Assembly (NCBI RefSeq): GCF_003985145.1
Contig: NZ_ML133523.1
Span: 494,299-558,298 of the forward strand
Reading direction: 5' to 3'
DNA: 64,000 bases
DNA from: Rhizobium anhuiense
Lineage (GTDB): Bacteria; Pseudomonadota; Alphaproteobacteria; Rhizobiales; Rhizobiaceae
Shown: positions 19,853 through 27,475 of the stretch, piece by piece
How the letters are laid out: every line of letters starts with the position of its first letter
Numbering within the stretch: the first letter of the stretch is position 1
The notes under the pieces: generated by a model
The model's input: the letters and a program-made list of their open reading frames with translations, nothing else
The model's database searches: none
What the model was told of the DNA's origin: nothing
Made by a program: the position numbers and the translations under genes

Positions 19853-20096
19853 GTTCTTTTTCCATCGCGCCGCGCAAGTCCCTGAGGTATGCAGCAGGCG
19901 CTCATTCGATTTTTGCGTTGCCGCAAGAATATCAGCGCCCGCCGAAATCGCCAAATTCTTTTTTGGACAGGGGATTTGCGGCTGGTTTCACGTCCTCCGC
20001 ACGGCACCGAATTTTTTCAAAACGGGTATTTGCAATCCGCCCGCTTTTGGTTATAAGCGCCGCACAGCAGCCAAGCCATGCTTCGGCGGCAACTGC

Positions 20097-20170
20097 TGGG
20101 GAATAGTTCAATGGTAGAACGACGGACTCTGACTCCGTTAATCTTGGTTCGAGTCCAGGTTCCCCAGCCA
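20097..20170 (+). tRNA. tRNA-Gln (anticodon CTG)
   Basis: A 74-base cloverleaf: acceptor TGGGGAA pairs with TTCCCCA, the anticodon stem ACGGA/TCCGT encloses loop CTCTGAC (anticodon CTG), and the T arm carries GGTTCGAGTCC. The CCA is encoded. An integrase gene starts 134 bases downstream and all mobile and defence genes lie to its right, so its 3' end is the probable attachment site of the island. No second copy of the tRNA 3' end was found by eye in the window. Confidence 0.96.
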
Positions 20171-20304
20171 ATTCTCCCTAAATGCCCTTAATTCCTTGAT
20201 TTTCCAGTCGTGCCGGATATCGTTTTGGCATCATTGGCGACCTGATGCCCAGAACTGTAGCCCACAGGTGATGCCCACGCGAAATATGCGCGGCGGCAGC
20301 GCCG

Positions 20305-22425
20305 GTGGCAGGCAAGGGCAAGTTCCTCATGGCGGTCCGCCACGACGTCGAGAATCTCACCCGCCGCGGCAATATCTTCTATTGGCGTGCGCGCGTCCCA
20401 AGCGCCTTCGGGCAGTGCCGACCAGGCAGCCGGCTTTCACTGAGCCTTCACTGTTCTGATCATAAGAAAGCGCAGGCGATCGGCCGCAAGCTCAACATGC
20501 TGGTTGCCGAACTGAAGTTGAAGCAGAAGGAACCCATGTCCAAGGCGCAGCTCCAAAAGCTTTGCGAACACGAACGAGACATGATGCTCATGCATCTTGA
20601 AGATGTCTCGATCGTGGCGCGGCGCTATGGCCGGCCCGCCGACATTTCAGAGCTGGAAATGGATCTGGAAAATGGATGGGCCTATCGACTGCTCGGTTTG
20701 TTCGGCATCACCCATCACCTGACGCTGAAGGACGATTGCCGCGGCTTAGCCTACCTCAGGCAAAACGGGGTTCCCGCCTCCCATATCTTCGCGATCGGCT
20801 CCAATTATTTCGAACTGCTTCACGAGGCCAACACGCGCGGCTTCAAGGCAGGCATTCGAAGATTGATGCACCTCTTCGAAATCAGTCCAAACCCGCTGAA
20901 CGAGGAAAAGGCCATGAAGGCCTATTTCAGTGGGCGGGCGGAAGGCCTTTTCGACGTCGCGGAACGGCATCCCCTCGCCGATCGTGATCTGAGCGAACTC
21001 ACGGGCGGTCCGGCTTCGACACCACAGCCTGCCTTTATCGAAGTCGTCGCACCCTTGAAAGCGACGCCGCCATTATTGGAGATCGCAGTTCCCGCTGATT
21101 ATGTTGTTGAGGTCGAGCCCTCTGCGCCCGCAGTGCCGCCGGTGACGACGCTCGATCTCACCCCCTCGCCGCGTGTCGCTGTCAGTGAGCCAATTGAAGC
21201 AAAGACGCGCCCCGTCATTCCCCTCGCCGATTTCGAAGCTGCGTGCGAAGAGCTCGTCAAGAACATGAACGACGCTTGGGATGAGACGACCGCACGTGAC
21301 GCACGCGCAGCAGTTCGCATCTTCAAGGGCGTGCTCGAAGAACACGGAGTTGAACACACCGGGCAGATTACCCAATACCATATCGGCGTGTTTCGCCAGC
21401 ACCTCAACGATATTCCTGTTAACTGGGGAAAAAGCGCCAGGATGAGGGCGATGTCGGCACCCGAGCTTCGCGCTGAGGGCGAGATGCTGCGCGAGCGGGC
21501 CAAGGCGGAGGGCAAAAAAGCGACCGTCGGCCTCAAGGCAGCCACCATCCGCAAACACTTCGGAAACTTGGACCATTTTCTGACGTATGTCCAAGGCCAC
21601 GGGTTCGAACTTGACGATTGGACCTTCCGGGGCTTGAGACCGAAAAAGCCGAAGGCCGGGATTATTCGCCAACAACAGCACAAGCCGAAGCCCGACGAAA
21701 TCAAACCGATTTTCTCAAGCCCGATCTACACCGGCTCGCTGAACCATGATCGAGGCCGCAAGAAGCCCGGACCGCACGTCTTTCATGACGCGGCCTATTT
21801 CCTACCCGTTATGTTTTCCTATCTCGGTGCGCGCAGAGCCGAGTTCGCAGGGCTTGCATTGGACGACGTCGCGGAAGACGATGGCGGCCTGGTGCTGATC
21901 CTGCGGACGAACAAGTTCCGGCGGCTCAAGACTGTGCAATCAGAGCGGTTATTGCCAGTCCCGGACGAGCTGGTTCGCTTGGGCTTCCTGGACTATTGTG
22001 CATCGCTCCAGGAGCTGGGCTATGAGGCCGTGTTCCCTGAACTGTTCTCCGACAAGACCATGAATGATCCGGGTGACCGCTTCTATGACGTCTTCCTCCC
22101 GATCATGAAACAGTGCCTCGGAGACAAGATGTGGGATCGCGCCTTGCACGCGTTCCGCCACGGCATGGCAGATACGCTGAAGCAAGCTGGCGTGTCTCCA
22201 GAGGTCATCGATGATATTTCCGGACGCCTGAGCGAGGGAAGTGAAACCAACACCCGCTACACCAACCCCGCTGGTCTGCCGTTGATGCGCGATGCTCTTA
22301 GCAAGTATCCAATCATCACCGCCGGCATCGAACCGAAGCCGATCAAACTGCTGCCATGGATCGAAAAGGGGCTGCCACCTCCGTGGGCGCGCGAAGCAAA
22401 GAACGAGGCGAGACGCCGGAAATAA
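20305..22425 (+). CDS. int: Large tyrosine recombinase (island integrase)
   Basis: This 706-aa protein starts at GTG 20305, with an ATG at 20329 as alternative. The N-terminus has the RGNIFYWRARVPSAF pattern of DUF6538-type integrases. A core-binding (SAM-like) domain lies around residues 305-440. The catalytic domain shows GARRAEFAGL (Arg about 510), LRTNKFRRLKT (beta-hairpin Lys), HAFRHGMADTL (HxxR, 615-618) and RYTNPAG (Tyr about 652), so the active-site set appears complete. Placed directly after tRNA-Gln, it is the obvious enzyme for site-specific integration there. Its stop codon lies within a palindrome shared with other places in the island. Confidence 0.88.
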   Translation: MAGKGKFLMAVRHDVENLTRRGNIFYWRARVPSAFGQCRPGSRLSLSLHCSDHKKAQAIGRKLNMLVAELKLKQKEPMSKAQLQKLCEHERDMMLMHLEDVSIVARRYGRPADISELEMDLENGWAYRLLGLFGITHHLTLKDDCRGLAYLRQNGVPASHIFAIGSNYFELLHEANTRGFKAGIRRLMHLFEISPNPLNEEKAMKAYFSGRAEGLFDVAERHPLADRDLSELTGGPASTPQPAFIEVVAPLKATPPLLEIAVPADYVVEVEPSAPAVPPVTTLDLTPSPRVAVSEPIEAKTRPVIPLADFEAACEELVKNMNDAWDETTARDARAAVRIFKGVLEEHGVEHTGQITQYHIGVFRQHLNDIPVNWGKSARMRAMSAPELRAEGEMLRERAKAEGKKATVGLKAATIRKHFGNLDHFLTYVQGHGFELDDWTFRGLRPKKPKAGIIRQQQHKPKPDEIKPIFSSPIYTGSLNHDRGRKKPGPHVFHDAAYFLPVMFSYLGARRAEFAGLALDDVAEDDGGLVLILRTNKFRRLKTVQSERLLPVPDELVRLGFLDYCASLQELGYEAVFPELFSDKTMNDPGDRFYDVFLPIMKQCLGDKMWDRALHAFRHGMADTLKQAGVSPEVIDDISGRLSEGSETNTRYTNPAGLPLMRDALSKYPIITAGIEPKPIKLLPWIEKGLPPPWAREAKNEARRRK

Positions 22426-22431
22426 TTTCCG
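22417..22431. repeat. Island palindrome CGGAAATAATTTCCG, copy 1
   Basis: A perfect 15-base palindrome with one central base. It overlaps the stop codon of the integrase and lies between two convergent recombinase genes. The same motif recurs at 29366, 33709, 51078 and 62252. Confidence 0.75.
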
Positions 22432-22446
22432 ACGCCTCCTTCCGCG

Positions 22447-24771
22447 TCAGGCGGCTTCCCAGACCTGATTGAGGATGCGGGCTGCAAGTGCGGCCTTGTC
22501 CTGAGGCAAGAAGCGCCCGTAATGCTTGGCGACCATTTCGGCGGTGTCCTGGATGGCGTAGCTCGCCTGCTCATAGGAGCCAGTCTGCTTTAGGATGTGG
22601 GTCGCCAGCACGTCACGGACATTATGAGGACCGTGCGGGAGCAGCCCCTTGATCGCGCCTCGTCCGGTATAGGGGTTGTAGATGCCGTAGCGCTGAATGG
22701 TGTGACGCCAGGCCTCGTAGAAACTGGTTGTGTCATAGGCCGCGTTTGTGCTGGTCGTCTTGACAGTCTTGACGAAGAACGTGCCGGGATCCGCGGCCGA
22801 CCGCAAGAGCACAGAGCGGTGCCGATCGACATAAGCGTCGATGTACTTGTAGAGATCCAGGAGGTCCGGAAGCACGAGCCGAAACGGCTTGTCGCCAAAG
22901 AAGGACGAGTGTACGTTCTTGAAGGCGACAGCAGGAATGAAGACCTCCCAGCCACCTTCCCGATCACTCCACCGGATTTCGCCCCGCTTCATCTTTTCCA
23001 GCGCGCGTTCCGAGCGCGGCATCGAGCCTTTCGGATTGAGCATCAGTTGCCTGAGGTTCTTCTGGCGAAGCCCAAGGTGCAAACCAAGCCTCAGCATCAG
23101 AAATGATCGCACCGCTTCGGCGGCCGGCCGAGGATAACGATGTTCATCCGGCATCAGGCGGATGATCTCCTCGGTGATCTTGCGATACTCGCCGACGGGG
23201 CTTGCCGCCTCAAGGACCGGCATGATCGGCTCGAACGGATCGCGATGAACACGAGCGATCCTTTGGATTTCCTTGACGCGGTGGGCAGCATGCTTGTGAA
23301 AGTCGTCGCAGGCACCGTGCCAGTCCGCATTCGCATAGTCGATCTCATTCTGCGAAACGAGGCCGGCGATCGGTTGAACCCGCGCAAGAAGCTCCGGATG
23401 CTGCCGAAGCCATCCGGTCCCCTCTTTGGTGATCGCCAAGGCGATCCGCAACATGTCGACTTCCCAAGCAGTGAAGAAGCCGCGGCGCGTCTCCCGCCAC
23501 TGCAGATACCAATCCCAGACGCCGGGGAAAATGAGGAGCCCGAACGTCAACTGCCGGACCGGCACCCCGTAGCCCTTCACCTCTCCATCTCTCGATGCTG
23601 TAAGGGCACCGAACATCAGCCCGAGATGCTCGATCTTCTGCGAGGCGGTTTCTTCACCCCAGACCCCGTTTCGCTGAAAGCCGACCGACGTCAGAGCTGA
23701 CGTCTTGAAGCGCACCAAGTCGGCCATTTCCATTGCAAGTGACGGCGGCGCTTCTATCACGCCTGACAGCAAGTCAGGATCCTCGACCCAGGTCTGCTCA
23801 TAGTTCGCAGGAACGACGATTTTCCCGTCGCGTGGCGCCCGCCCACCATAGGAGACGCCGGGGAAGCGGATGGCGTAACGCTGCTTGGCGGCGGCTGCTT
23901 GGTATTTCCGGTAGTCCGTCGTGCCGCTGATAATAACCCGCCGTACCCAATCGATGATTTCCTCTCTCTTCTGGAAGGACAGCGTGTTGAAATCCTCAGG
24001 GAGATGCCAGGCGATGCGACGCCGTTCGGCAGGCTCTATGCCGGACAGCTCAAACCCTGACGCCGATCGTGAAGGGTGTGGAAGCTTGGCTTTGAAGTAG
24101 CCAGCAGGAAGCCGGTACCGTCGCTCGATTCGTGACAAGATCTCGAAACTCTCGATACTCCGCGGCACTTTCCGGCCTTCGATCCAGCTTAAAAGCGTAT
24201 TCTTGTCGGTGACGTCATCTGGACCAATGATGCCGCGATAAAGCGTCCAGTAGGTTTCGCCATGGCGCCGGAGCTGGAGCTGTAACGCTTCGGAAAAGTC
24301 CGTCGGATCTTCCCTGACGTCGAACAACGGTTCTGGGAATTCGAGACCTGTGCGTGGACTTGCTGCTGTAGCGCCCGATGCTGGTTTGGGCTGGTTCTGG
24401 GGTGGGCGAGCTCGTCGGGGACTTGTGGGCACCGCCTTCGTCCTCAGCGTCTTTCGTGTTCGAGGGACTTCGGGGTCCGCTGCCGTGGCTAAGAGGCGCA
24501 TGTCCCGGATCCAGCGACCAATGGCGTCAAAGGCTGGATCGATCTTACGCGCATTGCCCGCGAGCAGATTGGTGTCCAGGCCGCAGGCTGCCGCGACAAC
24601 GTGCCAGTCTGTCCTGCCACTGGTTCTTGGCGCCGGTCTCCTCGTCTGAATGAGCGTGTGCAAATACCACTTCAGCCGGGGAAGTTCGTCGTCCTTGAAA
24701 AGCGGCGCCAGCCGCAGTTGGCAGAAGGCATTGATCTTTCGTTGAAAAGCTTTGGCAGAAAATTGGTTCAT
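22447..24771 (-). CDS. Divergent 774-aa tyrosine recombinase with internal XRE-like helix-turn-helix
   Basis: The C-terminal 210 residues have tyrosine-recombinase marks: LGLHLGLRQKNLRQLM (Arg about 569), PHGPHNVRDVLATHIL (HNVR, His about 716 and Arg about 719) and VAKHYGRFLP (His-Tyr, about 750-751). The middle (about residues 170-215) reads DKNTLLSWIEGRKVPRSIES then ILSRIERRYRLPAGYF, the pattern of an XRE/Cro-type HTH. The protein may therefore also act as its own regulator. It converges on the integrase at 20305, 21 bases apart. A long palindrome lies 70 bases upstream of its start. Related large recombinases are seen on alphaproteobacterial islands; exact function (excision, second site) is unknown. 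Confidence 0.7.
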   Translation of the reverse strand: MNQFSAKAFQRKINAFCQLRLAPLFKDDELPRLKWYLHTLIQTRRPAPRTSGRTDWHVVAAACGLDTNLLAGNARKIDPAFDAIGRWIRDMRLLATAADPEVPRTRKTLRTKAVPTSPRRARPPQNQPKPASGATAASPRTGLEFPEPLFDVREDPTDFSEALQLQLRRHGETYWTLYRGIIGPDDVTDKNTLLSWIEGRKVPRSIESFEILSRIERRYRLPAGYFKAKLPHPSRSASGFELSGIEPAERRRIAWHLPEDFNTLSFQKREEIIDWVRRVIISGTTDYRKYQAAAAKQRYAIRFPGVSYGGRAPRDGKIVVPANYEQTWVEDPDLLSGVIEAPPSLAMEMADLVRFKTSALTSVGFQRNGVWGEETASQKIEHLGLMFGALTASRDGEVKGYGVPVRQLTFGLLIFPGVWDWYLQWRETRRGFFTAWEVDMLRIALAITKEGTGWLRQHPELLARVQPIAGLVSQNEIDYANADWHGACDDFHKHAAHRVKEIQRIARVHRDPFEPIMPVLEAASPVGEYRKITEEIIRLMPDEHRYPRPAAEAVRSFLMLRLGLHLGLRQKNLRQLMLNPKGSMPRSERALEKMKRGEIRWSDREGGWEVFIPAVAFKNVHSSFFGDKPFRLVLPDLLDLYKYIDAYVDRHRSVLLRSAADPGTFFVKTVKTTSTNAAYDTTSFYEAWRHTIQRYGIYNPYTGRGAIKGLLPHGPHNVRDVLATHILKQTGSYEQASYAIQDTAEMVAKHYGRFLPQDKAALAARILNQVWEAA

Positions 24772-24840
24772 TTCCGTTCACGTAGCTGTTGTTGGTCGTC
24801 CCGCAGAAGCGGGGCACGCGAGCTATGCGAATGAAGTTAA

Positions 24841-24867
24841 CCTCCGGTAACCGGGGGTTACCGGAGG
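24841..24867. promoter_or_regulatory. Perfect 12-base inverted repeat, likely operator
   Basis: Arms CCTCCGGTAACC (24841-24852) and GGTTACCGGAGG (24856-24867) flank GGG. It lies between the recombinase start (24771) and the small gene at 24997-25308, in a position to control the recombinase promoter. The symmetrical arms suit a dimeric HTH repressor, possibly the XRE-like domain inside the recombinase itself. Confidence 0.6.
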
Positions 24868-24898
24868 TGAAATGCTTCATAAAAACGATTCAGTTGCA

Positions 24899-24952
24899 AA
24901 CGCCGTTTCACGAAGTAACGGGGGGACGAAGTCCCTAATGATAACGCCGTTT
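24899..24952. repeat. Paired AACGCCGTTT repeats upstream of the recombinase
   Basis: AACGCCGTTT occurs at 24899-24908 and 24943-24952, 44 bases apart. With flanking TGCA on opposite sides, they also form an imperfect inverted pair (TGCAAACGCC and GCCGTTTGCA). They may be arm sites of a recombinase or operators; no direct evidence. Confidence 0.4.
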
Positions 24953-24996
24953 GCACAAATAGTTGGTGATCAGGCAGAGCAGAGGGCCGGAAATCG

Positions 24997-25308
24997 TCAG
25001 CCCCGCAGGTGAGGCTTACTTCGAAAGGGCTGGTCGTCGCGGGCATAGCGATCGACGAGATCATCGAAAACCTCGTCCGCTGCCCGCTCGTCAAAGCCTT
25101 GGTCAACGAGAACCCCGACAACGGCGTCGCCCAGCTCCTCTATCCAGTCCTGCCGTCCCTGGTCGAGATAGCTGGTGATCGTCCAAAACAGCATCGCTCG
25201 CGCGACGTCGTCGCGATCCGGGCGCCGCTCGGCCCGATGCCGGTCTCTCAGCCGCTGCTGCCGTTCCCTCTGCTTGGCGTTCCGCTCCTCTAAGGTCTGT
25301 CGCGCCAT
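24997..25308 (-). CDS. Small charged protein of unknown function
   Basis: This 103-aa protein has an N-terminal third that is one Arg/Gln/Glu-rich helix (ARQTLEERNAKQRERQQRLR), probably DNA- or RNA-contacting. An amphipathic helical region follows, ending VGVLVDQGFDERAADEVFDD. It lies in line with the cassette genes upstream and between that cassette and the recombinase. I do not recognise the family. Confidence 0.6.
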   Translation of the reverse strand: MARQTLEERNAKQRERQQRLRDRHRAERRPDRDDVARAMLFWTITSYLDQGRQDWIEELGDAVVGVLVDQGFDERAADEVFDDLVDRYARDDQPFRSKPHLRG

Positions 25309-25429
25309 GGTTATCTTCCCCCTGTTTTCGTTGATGGCACTCTTATGCTCAAGGGACCGGCGGCACGGCGCAAGGCGTTTGTCGCCGAAACGGAATCATT
25401 GTGTTTTGAATCGGAATTTTCGAGTTTGG

Positions 25430-25654
25430 AATCGAATGAGCGCAATTTGTTTCAGGTTGCGGGCACGTCGAGGCAGGTTGCCGGCAATCCCGCGGCTATG
25501 TTGACGCCGCCGGATGCACGATGTCCGACCCTTTCGATAGGACGTGAATCGGAAATATCGAAAAACGAAACGTTTGCCCAGAGTTTGGAAACGTTGCCCT
25601 CGACTTTCGAATCGTTCGCCCGGAAGTTCGAATCGAATGAGCGCAATTTGTTTC
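25430..25654. repeat. Direct repeat pair in a 400-base gene-poor gap
   Basis: An identical 24-base segment (beginning AATCGAATGAGCGCAATTTG) occurs at 25430-25453 and 25631-25654, 201 bases apart, each preceded by related GAATCG/TTCGA units. The spacing is a multiple of three, and a 122-codon plus-strand frame (25345-25713) is open across both, but no family is recognised and the surrounding genes are on the minus strand. The gap 25309-25709 holds nothing else recognisable. Confidence 0.5.
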
Positions 25655-25709
25655 GAATTGCGAGCAACCTGCATCAAATCATCTTGCCGTGGATCAACGT
25701 GTGGGAGAC

Positions 25710-26633
25710 TTAAGCCTGCTGACCGAGGATCCAACCCTCCCACGTTTTGACATCATCAGCTTCCGGTACCCCTTCGCCCCGGCGGCCATCGACGACGTCG
25801 ATCATGCCGAGCAGGCCGACCGCGGCGTCGAACCGGTCCTCACCGTCCTTGCCGTTTCCGAAGCCCTCGCTGATCAGACTTTGGAGTTCGCTCCCGTCGA
25901 CATGTGGCCTGTTCTCCAGCCACCGCATCAAATGACTTGCCACGGACCGACGTCCGTCTTGCTGTCGCTTACTCCAAACAGGGCGTCGGGGAATTCCAAG
26001 CTGCCCATAGACCTCACCGGGATAGGTCTCGGCGACTACGGTGGCGCCCGGCATCATCAGGTCATGGAGCGTTCCGTCGAACGGCCAAAGCGATAGCTCC
26101 TCCAAGTTTGGCAGGATAATCTCACGCCAGCCGGCTAGTGCGGCCTTACCGACTTGATTGCCGCCGAGCGTCCAGAACAACATGCAGGCGTCGCCGCGAT
26201 CCGGCGTCGCCCGCTCGCAGCGGCGCAGAAGATCCTTGGCCGTCAGCCCCAAGGCGTCGAAAAGGTGCTGCCGCTGCGTGCCCCCAGGCCGCATCGGATA
26301 GAATGGTCGGTCGATGGTGATTTGGTCGCGCTCTTCCGCGACGTCGAACCATCGCGAAAAGCGTGCTTCCCCGAACGACCGCAAACTGGAACGGAAGTCG
26401 GGTGTCCCCAGAACTCTGCCGTAGGCGGCTGGAAGACCGATCGGGAAGTCGAAACCCATCAGCACCCCGGCGTCTGGCGACCGCTGTCGCAGCCGATGTG
26501 TGAGGTTCCGCGTGTCGCCGACAGGCTCCGGCGCCGACGGCACCCATGTCTCGCCCTGGCGGACCGCCACGCACATCCACCGCTTCTTGGCTTCGATGCT
26601 CCAGTCGCAATGTGCGATAACCGTTACAGACAT
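25710..26633 (-). CDS. DUF429 family protein, predicted RNase H-fold nuclease
   Basis: This 307-aa protein has the DUF429 layout. The first strand ends in Asp (VIAHCDWS, D10), the second block is GVLMGFDFPIGLPAAYG (D62), the third is VVAETYPGEVYGQLG (Glu), and the last acidic site is GEDRFDAAVGLLGMI. Four spaced acidic residues in an RNase H-like fold suggest metal-dependent nuclease or resolvase activity, which is family-level inference. It begins 26 bases after the M41 peptidase gene and should be co-transcribed with it and the AAA+ gene. Confidence 0.72.
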   Translation of the reverse strand: MSVTVIAHCDWSIEAKKRWMCVAVRQGETWVPSAPEPVGDTRNLTHRLRQRSPDAGVLMGFDFPIGLPAAYGRVLGTPDFRSSLRSFGEARFSRWFDVAEERDQITIDRPFYPMRPGGTQRQHLFDALGLTAKDLLRRCERATPDRGDACMLFWTLGGNQVGKAALAGWREIILPNLEELSLWPFDGTLHDLMMPGATVVAETYPGEVYGQLGIPRRPVWSKRQQDGRRSVASHLMRWLENRPHVDGSELQSLISEGFGNGKDGEDRFDAAVGLLGMIDVVDGRRGEGVPEADDVKTWEGWILGQQA

Positions 26634-26659
26634 TCCGTCCTCCAGACCTCGCTCAGGAT

Positions 26660-27475
26660 TTACGAGGCGGCGACCAGGATGTCCATGACCGCCTGACCAT
26701 CGAGCGCCTGGGCGTCGAAGAGCGCGCGCACCAATCGGTCGAAGTCTCGCCGGTTCTCGATGATGACGTCCGTCGCCCGTGCCTGCGCGAACTCGAGTCG
26801 GCGATGCACGCGCTCTGCCAGCTCGGCGTCGCGACTGAGGATCGTGGTGGGATTCTTGTGCTCGAGATAGAGCAGCGGATGGCGGCCACCAAAACCCAGC
26901 GCCTGCTCCATATCGACAGCAATGCGGGTCGCGCGCGCCAAGTCGCTCTGCTCGGCGCCGCCGGAACCAGCCGATACAGTCCTGAGCACGATGAGTTCAG
27001 CCGCACGGCCAGCCATCAGCATTGCCAGTAGCCGCTCATACCAAGCTTCGGTATCAGGTGCGTTGGTCGCAAAGGTCACTGCATTGTGGCCGCCGTCCTT
27101 GGCGTCGATCGTCAGCCCCTTGATCGACCCGAGCCGCAGAGCGTGATGAACGACCGCATGACCGGACTCGTGGATGGCGAAGCGCCATAGGACATCATAC
27201 GGGACCGGCGGGCGGTGACCGCGAATGCCGGCTTCGACATCGGCATAGGTGAGGCGACGCTTTTCTCGGCGAGCTTTCAATCGCGCTTCGCGGACGATCC
27301 GTTCGATGTCGGCGCCAGTCAGGCCCATTGCTCGTGTTGCCAGACGCCGGAGCGTCTCAGCCACCGGGCTGTCACCGGTGATCGCCTCTGGCCGCTCGAT
27401 ATCACGCTCGTTGCCATGCTCTAGGATAATCTCGATCTCGTCCGAGGAGTTATCGATCTTCATGTTGCCTGTCAT
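26660..27475 (-). CDS. FtsH-type M41 zinc peptidase subunit (stand-alone)
   Basis: The 271-aa protein begins with the end of an AAA lid: LRRLATRAMGLTGADIERIV then ARLKARREKRRLTYADVEAG. It then enters an M41 peptidase domain with IHESGHAVVHH (zinc site H102-E103-H106) and the third ligand in GGAEQSDLARATRIAVDME (D178). There is no Walker motif and no membrane helix. The AAA+ part is encoded by the preceding gene, with an ATGA start/stop overlap. Together they reproduce an FtsH-like protease cut in the lid domain. Whether the split is natural or a recent frameshift cannot be told, but both reading frames are clean and a ribosome can reinitiate at ATGA. Confidence 0.82.
   Translation of the reverse strand: MTGNMKIDNSSDEIEIILEHGNERDIERPEAITGDSPVAETLRRLATRAMGLTGADIERIVREARLKARREKRRLTYADVEAGIRGHRPPVPYDVLWRFAIHESGHAVVHHALRLGSIKGLTIDAKDGGHNAVTFATNAPDTEAWYERLLAMLMAGRAAELIVLRTVSAGSGGAEQSDLARATRIAVDMEQALGFGGRHPLLYLEHKNPTTILSRDAELAERVHRRLEFAQARATDVIIENRRDFDRLVRALFDAQALDGQAVMDILVAAS

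Noticed and set aside
25345..25713. A 122-codon plus-strand gene across the repeat pair
   Set aside because: No ribosome site or family; kept only as a repeat region.
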